9,617 nucleotides of DNA. Source: Bacteroidia bacterium. Lineage in GTDB: Bacteria > Bacteroidota > Bacteroidia > Bacteroidales > UBA5342. Numbering within the stretch: the first letter of the stretch is position 1; each line of letters begins with the position of its first letter. The stretch lies in assembly GCA_030433225.1 (NCBI GenBank), contig JAUIMD010000046.1, positions 1 through 9,617 on the forward strand, given 5' to 3'. This document shows positions 5,073 through 9,617 of the stretch, piece after piece. The translations under genes were made by a program, and so were the position numbers. The notes below the pieces were generated by a model that saw only the letters and a list, made by a program, of their open reading frames with translations, was not told the origin of the DNA and searched no databases.

Positions 5073-6695
5073 ATGACCCAATCTGAGAAGTATACGCACG
5101 TCAGTTACCGTGAACACCAGGGAAAATACAAAGGGATCATGGCGTGGTTAACAACAACCGATCATAAACGGATCGGGTTGATGTATTTATTTGGAATCGC
5201 GGTTTTTTTCTGCGTGGCCGCTGTACTGGGTTTGCTGATGCGAATCGAGAAAATAGCCCCGGGAGAAACCATTATGGATGCCGCAACGTACAATGGAATT
5301 TTTACCCTTCATGGGGTAATCATGATTTTTATTGTGGTAATACCCGGTATTGCCGCGGTTTTTGGCAACTTCTGCCTTCCCATTATGATTGGGGCCAAGG
5401 ACGTTATGTTTCCTAAATTAAACCTGCTGTCGTGGTACATTTATGTGATTGGTGCCATTTTGGGGGTATTGTCGCAATTTATGGGCGATGGACCACCAGA
5501 TACCGGCTGGACCTTTTACGTACCCTACAGTGCCGAAGCCAACAGCAATGTGGTTATTGCATTAACTGCGGCCTTTGTACTGGGATTCTCGTCCATATTA
5601 ACAGGACTGAACTTTATTGTAACCATTCATAGAATGCGTGCACCGGGAATGACATTCTTTAAAATGCCCCTGTTCCCCTGGTCGCTTTACGCAACTGCCT
5701 GGATTCAGGTGTTGGCAACCCCCATTGTAGGGATAACCCTGCTGATGGTAATTGCTGAGCGCACCTTACATATTGGATTTTTTGACCCTGCTTTAGGTGG
5801 CGATCCCTTGTTGTATCAGCACCTGTTCTGGATTTATTCACACCCTGCAGTGTATGTGATGATTCTTCCTGCGATGGGCGTAGTTTCCGAAATTTTCCCA
5901 ACCTTTAGCCAAAAGCCGGTTTTTGGGTATACTGCCATCGCCATTTCAAGTTTGGCCATTGCCGTAGTGGGTTATTTTGTATGGGGACACCACATGTATA
6001 CCTCAGGTATCAGTTATTACTCCCGCTGGTTCTTCAGTTTCCTCACATTTATTGTAGCGGTGCCAAGTGCCATCAAGGTGTTTAACTGGATCAGTACAAT
6101 GTACGGTGGTTCAATCGAACTGCGTACCCCGCTGTTGTACGCCATCTCATTCATCTTTTTATTCCTTATTGGTGGATTCACCGGTTTAACGCTGGGTGCT
6201 TTGGCAACGAACGTGCACGTGCATGATACCACTTTTGTGGTAGCGCACTTCCACTACATTATTTTTGGTGGAATGGGATTTGCCTTCTTTGCCGCGATGC
6301 ACTATTGGTTCCCTAAAATGTACGGAAGAATGTACAACGAAAAAGTGGCCAACCTGGCCTGGGGATTTTTATTTGTAGGATTCAATGTATTGTATTTCCC
6401 ATTGTTCATAATTGGATTGCAGGGAATGCCACGTCGTTATTTTGATTATTTGCCAAAATTCCAAACGGGTCATGTGATTTCCACTATTGGGGCGTTTATC
6501 CTCATCACGGGTTTAATCATTATGATTGCAAACCTTATACGTGGTGTACGTAAAGGTGCCTATGCATCGGCTAACCCATGGAAAGGCGTAACCCTCGAAT
6601 GGCAAATTGAATCGCCTCCAACCTTGCTAAACTTCGATAAAGTACCGGAGATTAAGCATCCGCCTTATTTATTTAAAAAAGAAACTGAAGCCTAA
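5073..6695 (+). CDS. ctaD: Cytochrome c oxidase subunit I, caa3 type (A2 subfamily)
   Basis: This 540-residue haem-copper oxidase subunit reduces O2 to water and pumps protons. About 12 membrane helices are present. Ligands are visible: His80 (TLHG) and His394 for the low-spin haem, His392 (VAHFHY) for the high-spin haem, and His257, His306 and His307 for CuB. Tyr261 in HPAVY is the expected residue cross-linked to His257. The usual HPEVY glutamate of A1 oxidases is replaced by Ala259 and preceded by Tyr255-Ser256 (YSHPAVY). That is the hallmark of A2-type oxidases such as the Rhodothermus marinus caa3 enzyme, in which Tyr-Ser replaces Glu at the end of the D-channel. Asp110 (IGAKD) at the D-channel entrance and Lys335 (AIKVFNW) of the K-channel are kept. 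Length is normal. It is the first of four oxidase genes in the order I-III-IV-II. Confidence 0.97.
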   Translation: MTQSEKYTHVSYREHQGKYKGIMAWLTTTDHKRIGLMYLFGIAVFFCVAAVLGLLMRIEKIAPGETIMDAATYNGIFTLHGVIMIFIVVIPGIAAVFGNFCLPIMIGAKDVMFPKLNLLSWYIYVIGAILGVLSQFMGDGPPDTGWTFYVPYSAEANSNVVIALTAAFVLGFSSILTGLNFIVTIHRMRAPGMTFFKMPLFPWSLYATAWIQVLATPIVGITLLMVIAERTLHIGFFDPALGGDPLLYQHLFWIYSHPAVYVMILPAMGVVSEIFPTFSQKPVFGYTAIAISSLAIAVVGYFVWGHHMYTSGISYYSRWFFSFLTFIVAVPSAIKVFNWISTMYGGSIELRTPLLYAISFIFLFLIGGFTGLTLGALATNVHVHDTTFVVAHFHYIIFGGMGFAFFAAMHYWFPKMYGRMYNEKVANLAWGFLFVGFNVLYFPLFIIGLQGMPRRYFDYLPKFQTGHVISTIGAFILITGLIIMIANLIRGVRKGAYASANPWKGVTLEWQIESPPTLLNFDKVPEIKHPPYLFKKETEA

Positions 6696-6706
6696 AACAA
6701 TAGAAT

Positions 6707-7315
6707 ATGTCTGATCACGAAGAACATGTAATTGACCGGGAATCGGGTACAATGGGAATGTGGTTATTCCTGTTTACAGAACTGTTCCTCTTTGGAGGGT
6801 TGTTTCTGGTGTATGCTGTGTTTCGGTATATGCATCCTGCCGAATTTCATGAAGCCGGACTGGAACTGGATACGTTTGTTGGAACTTTAAATACAGTGGT
6901 GCTGCTGATCAGTAGTATGACCGTAGCCATGTCCATTACCGCCGTACAAAAAAAGAACAATGCCCTGGCACTGGGGCTGTTGGCCATTACCACAATTTTG
7001 GCACTCGTATTTATGGTGAATAAGTATTTTGAGTGGACCCACAAATTCCACTTAGTAATATACCCCGGTTCACCCGTGCTGGAAAATATGGAAAGAGGTG
7101 AATTGCTTTTTTACGGCTTGTATTTTATCATGACCGGTTTGCACGCGTTGCACGTAATTATAGGTTTAATTGTACTGTTTTTTGCAGGATACGGTATTAT
7201 GAAAGGTACCGTTACCAGCGAGCGTACCTTGTTGCTCGAAAATGCCGGTTTGTATTGGCACCTGGTGGATTTAATCTGGATTTTCCTGTTCCCGTTAATG
7301 TACCTCATAACCTGA
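6707..7315 (+). CDS. ctaE: Cytochrome c oxidase subunit III
   Basis: This 202-residue membrane protein is the third core subunit of the caa3 oxidase; it stabilises subunit I and supports proton uptake. Five helices are seen (17-39, 58-79, 87-107, 136-161, 181-201). This is the short bacterial form that lacks the first two helices of mitochondrial subunit III. Family marks are TGLHALHVIIG at 143-153 and the final helix with Glu178 and YWHLVD at 183-188. The gene begins 11 nt after subunit I. The ATG at 6707 follows an AT-rich spacer with no clear ribosome binding site, as for the other genes here. Confidence 0.96.
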   Translation: MSDHEEHVIDRESGTMGMWLFLFTELFLFGGLFLVYAVFRYMHPAEFHEAGLELDTFVGTLNTVVLLISSMTVAMSITAVQKKNNALALGLLAITTILALVFMVNKYFEWTHKFHLVIYPGSPVLENMERGELLFYGLYFIMTGLHALHVIIGLIVLFFAGYGIMKGTVTSERTLLLENAGLYWHLVDLIWIFLFPLMYLIT

Positions 7316-7358
7316 TAAAACGCGCATTCGCAACGTAAAATCCTTATAAAAGAATAAT

Positions 7359-7646
7359 ATGGAAGAACACGATAAACAACACGTAACAAGCTATTATACC
7401 AACGGTGTAATACTGGTAGTTTTGTTATTTCTAACCTTTTTCTCGGTGTTTATTGCCGAGTTCGATTTAAAGGCACTGACCCTTTTTGTGGCCATCTCGG
7501 TAGCTACCGTAAAAGGCTCCATTGTCGTCATGAATTTTATGCACCTGCGCTACGAAAAAAAGTTTACCAAATACATGGTGCTCGGCGTATTTGTGCTGTT
7601 CGCGATTGTACTCATTATTACTTTCTTCGATTATTGGTTTAGATAA
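7359..7646 (+). CDS. ctaF: Cytochrome c oxidase subunit IV, prokaryotic caa3 type
   Basis: This 95-residue protein has three predicted helices (16-34, 38-60, 72-90) and matches the small prokaryotic subunit IV family found with caa3 oxidases. The signature is the second helix, with AISVATVKGSIVVMNFMHLR at 45-64 including the conserved Lys52 and the His-Leu-Arg end. Its exact function is not settled in the family; it is a structural subunit of the complex in the inner membrane. It lies 43 nt after subunit III, in the usual place for this subunit. Confidence 0.92.
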   Translation: MEEHDKQHVTSYYTNGVILVVLLFLTFFSVFIAEFDLKALTLFVAISVATVKGSIVVMNFMHLRYEKKFTKYMVLGVFVLFAIVLIITFFDYWFR

Positions 7647-7655
7647 AGATTAAAA

Positions 7656-7706
7656 ATGTTTGCCGCCATTGCTTTGCAGGCTGGCATTCCATTAATAACA
7701 CATTAA
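7656..7706 (+). CDS. Possible 16-residue hydrophobic peptide
   Basis: A short open frame starts at an ATG 9 nt after the subunit IV stop and ends 10 nt before the subunit II start. Its product, MFAAIALQAGIPLITH, is hydrophobic. It fills most of the 70-nt gap between two oxidase genes. It could be a leader peptide that couples translation to subunit II, a very small oxidase-associated peptide, or simply chance. It has no ribosome binding site that would favour it. Confidence that it is a gene is low. Confidence 0.15.
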   Translation: MFAAIALQAGIPLITH

Positions 7707-7716
7707 ATAGAAACTT

Positions 7717-8634
7717 ATGTTTGGTGGTGCATCAAATTTAGCTGCAGACGTTGATAAGGCGTTTATTTTCATCTTCGGCGTATCATTTATATTAATTATC
7801 GGGATTACCGCTTTTATGATTTGGACGGTGGTTAAGTTCAACCGTAAAAAAGGAATTCCGGCACAACAGTTTACCCACAACAACACGGCAGAAATCATTT
7901 GGACCGTCATTCCTACCATTATCGTATTGGTAATGTTCTGGTATGGCTGGAAAGGCTTTAAAACCATGCGTACCGTTCCTGATGATGCCATGGAAGTAAC
8001 CGTGATAAGTTATATGTGGTCGTGGGATTTTGATTACGGCGATGGAAAAATTTCAAAAGAACTGGTATTGCCCATCAATAAACCGGTAAAGTTAAACCTG
8101 GTTTCACAGGACGTGAACCACAGTTTCTTTATTCCGGCCTTTAGGGTGAAGGAAGATGTGGTACCCGGTTACGACAACTGGTTGTGGTTTGAAGCCACCG
8201 AAAAAGGAACGTTTGATATATTTTGTGCGGAATATTGTGGTTTGCTGCACTCGGGCATGTTGGCTACGGCCCGCGTAGTGGAAGATGCAGAATACACCCA
8301 GTGGCTGGCCAGTGTAGAGTCGGTAAAAGACAAACCCAGTCCTGAAGGGGAGGCAATTGCCAAAGCAAACAGCTGTTTAGGTTGCCACTCATTGGATGGA
8401 AGCAAACTGGTGGGCCCTTCATTTAAAGGCTTGTACGGTTCAAAGAAAATAGTAATAGAAGATGGAAAAGAAGTGGAAATTGAAGTGGACGACACTTATT
8501 TGAAAACTTCCATTACCGATCCGAATGCTCAGGTTGTTAAAGGCTTTAATAAAGGGTTGATGCAATCGTATTCCGGGGTTATCAGTGATGAAGACATTGA
8601 TAAAATTGTGGATTACCTGCGTACGGTAAACTAA
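7717..8634 (+). CDS. ctaC: Cytochrome c oxidase subunit II with fused cytochrome c domain (caa3)
   Basis: This 305-residue subunit takes electrons into the oxidase. Two helices (about 15-40 and 58-80) anchor it, with both ends outside; no cleavable signal peptide is seen. The CuA cupredoxin domain covers about 92-190, with the aromatic stretch YMWSWDFDY at 99-107 and ligands His135, Cys170, Glu172, Cys174, His178 and Met181. A cytochrome c domain follows (about 208-304) with haem motif CLGCH at 220-224 and Met282 (GLMQSY) as the probable axial ligand. The usual MP at that point is MQ here. The fusion defines a caa3-type enzyme, which can accept electrons directly from a membrane-bound donor such as the cytochrome c encoded at 3311-4246. 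Unusually, subunit II comes last among the four oxidase genes. Sco (4294-5067) is its expected copper donor. Confidence 0.96.
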   Translation: MFGGASNLAADVDKAFIFIFGVSFILIIGITAFMIWTVVKFNRKKGIPAQQFTHNNTAEIIWTVIPTIIVLVMFWYGWKGFKTMRTVPDDAMEVTVISYMWSWDFDYGDGKISKELVLPINKPVKLNLVSQDVNHSFFIPAFRVKEDVVPGYDNWLWFEATEKGTFDIFCAEYCGLLHSGMLATARVVEDAEYTQWLASVESVKDKPSPEGEAIAKANSCLGCHSLDGSKLVGPSFKGLYGSKKIVIEDGKEVEIEVDDTYLKTSITDPNAQVVKGFNKGLMQSYSGVISDEDIDKIVDYLRTVN

Positions 8635-8708
8635 CAACTGCCTGGCCTTTTTCCAATCTATTGGGCGGGCAAAACAATTCATCCATCAAATAAGCGAAGT
8701 TTACCGGT

Positions 8709-9581
8709 ATGGCAAGCTCAAAAATTACGTTAAACACTTTTTTAGTGCTCATGAAGCACCGCCTGTCACTTATGGTGGCCATGTCGGCACTTGCGGGCAG
8801 CTGGATGTATGGCATGCAGCAGCCGCTTACCCTGCTGTGTGTTGCCCTCGGGGTGTTTTTGTTGTCGGGGGGCGCTTCAGCCTTAAACCAGTGGCAGGAA
8901 CATCGCTTTGACGCCATGATGGAACGTACCTGTAAACGTCCAATTCCGGCCGGATTAATAAGTGCTTCCGGTGCACTTCAAACCTCTGTATTTCTGATAG
9001 TGGCCGGTGCGGCAGTGCTCCTGCTAAACGGGTGGATCCCTATGGTATTGGGCTTACTCAATGTGGTATTTTACAACTTGATGTATACCAAACTAAAACG
9101 GGTAACCACTTTAGCGGTATTTCCCGGTGGTTTAGTGGGGTCGTTACCACCGATGATTGGGTGGACTTCCATGGGTGGAAATCTATTTGATCCGCCGATT
9201 GTATTTTTGGCATCCTTCATTTTTTTGTGGCAGGTACCCCATTTTTGGTTGCTCATCATCAAATACGGCAAACAGTACGAACAGGCTGGTTTTAGCAGTA
9301 TTTCTTCCAAATATACCGAGAGTCAGATTAAATCGCTGGTGTTTGGCTGGGTGTTAATTTCCTCGGTATTTCTGATGTTCTTTCCTTTATTTCACATCCA
9401 TATGAGTATGGTAGTAGTAAGCATTTTTATAGTATTAAACATCGTGTTTATTGCCACGTTTTACCGCATGTTGTTTAAACAATCCCTTAAGCACGGACTG
9501 CGTAACGCGTTTATACTCATCAATTCCTTCCTGCTGATTATTATGTTTTTTCTGGTAGCCAATGCTGCCTCGGGATATTAA
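8709..9581 (+). CDS. ctaB: Protoheme IX farnesyltransferase (haem O synthase)
   Basis: This 290-residue UbiA-family membrane enzyme adds a farnesyl group to haem B, giving haem O, the precursor of haem A for the oxidase. About nine hydrophobic segments are present. The prenyl-diphosphate/Mg site lies at 60-78: Asn60, then Glu64 where most relatives have Asp, Asp68, and ERTCKRPIP. Other marks are YTKLKRVT at 126-133, VGSLPPMIGW at 143-152 and WQVPHFW at 174-180. After that, the place of the usual Asp-Tyr-x-x-Ala pair reads QYEQAG (189-194), so a second acidic residue is also replaced. Length is normal. The gene is 74 nt after subunit II, and co-transcription is likely. Haem A synthase (CtaA), needed for the next step, is not in the window. 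Confidence 0.93.
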   Translation: MASSKITLNTFLVLMKHRLSLMVAMSALAGSWMYGMQQPLTLLCVALGVFLLSGGASALNQWQEHRFDAMMERTCKRPIPAGLISASGALQTSVFLIVAGAAVLLLNGWIPMVLGLLNVVFYNLMYTKLKRVTTLAVFPGGLVGSLPPMIGWTSMGGNLFDPPIVFLASFIFLWQVPHFWLLIIKYGKQYEQAGFSSISSKYTESQIKSLVFGWVLISSVFLMFFPLFHIHMSMVVVSIFIVLNIVFIATFYRMLFKQSLKHGLRNAFILINSFLLIIMFFLVANAASGY

Positions 9582-9617
9582 CATTGTGCGTGTGCGGCGA
9601 ATCGGCCACAAAAGGTA
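9582..9617. other. Right edge, no feature seen
   Basis: The 36 nt after ctaB are GC-richer, contain no ATG and show only a weak TGTG/CACA pairing without a T-run. They neither support a terminator nor the start of a further gene, so whether the operon continues cannot be told. Confidence 0.5.

Noticed and set aside
9594..9613. TGTG/CACA pairing after ctaB as a terminator
   Set aside because: Only four base pairs form, the inner bases mismatch and no T-run follows.

Overview
The window carries a compact aerobic respiratory gene block, all on the + strand, from a member of the Bacteroidota. That assignment rests on three things: a near-perfect Bacteroidota-type promoter (TTTA, 19 bp, TATCTTTG) in front of the first gene, almost no Shine-Dalgarno sequences, and a strong family resemblance of the NrfD/ActC-like, caa3 oxidase and Sco proteins to those of this phylum. 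The genus cannot be told from the sequence alone; an aerobic or microaerobic environmental Bacteroidia is the best guess.

Layout. Positions 1-396 hold no gene I can support. They contain two consecutive perfect inverted repeats (245-270 and 274-297) followed by the promoter (332-362). Ten genes then follow with gaps of 5 to 93 nt: a periplasmic HMA-domain lipoprotein (397-762); a Tat-exported multi-cluster Fe-S protein (794-1831); a 10-helix NrfD/ActC-type quinol protein (1925-3295); a membrane-anchored monohaem cytochrome c with an extra beta-rich domain (3311-4246); a Sco copper chaperone with a C-terminal anchor (4294-5067); caa3-type cytochrome c oxidase subunits I (5073-6695), III (6707-7315), IV (7359-7646) and II with a fused cytochrome c domain (7717-8634); and haem O synthase CtaB (8709-9581). 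The last 36 nt hold no recognisable start of a further gene.

How the genes may work together (inference). The NrfD/ActC-like protein would oxidise menaquinol. The Fe-S protein would take the electrons on the periplasmic face and pass them to the monohaem cytochrome c, which would feed the cytochrome c domain and CuA centre of subunit II, and then the haem-copper centre of subunit I, where O2 is reduced. Sco and the HMA lipoprotein would handle copper for CuA and CuB, and CtaB would start the haem A pathway. The first three redox proteins look like a stripped-down Alternative Complex III. They match the Fe-S half of ActB, ActC and a monohaem cytochrome, with no ActA, ActD, ActF or molybdopterin-like half of ActB in the window. 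No bc1 genes are present either. This possible minimal quinol:cytochrome c oxidoreductase wired to an A2-type caa3 oxidase is the most interesting content here. A second notable point is that the Fe-S protein has lost one cysteine in each of two cluster motifs that pair in the fold of its relatives.
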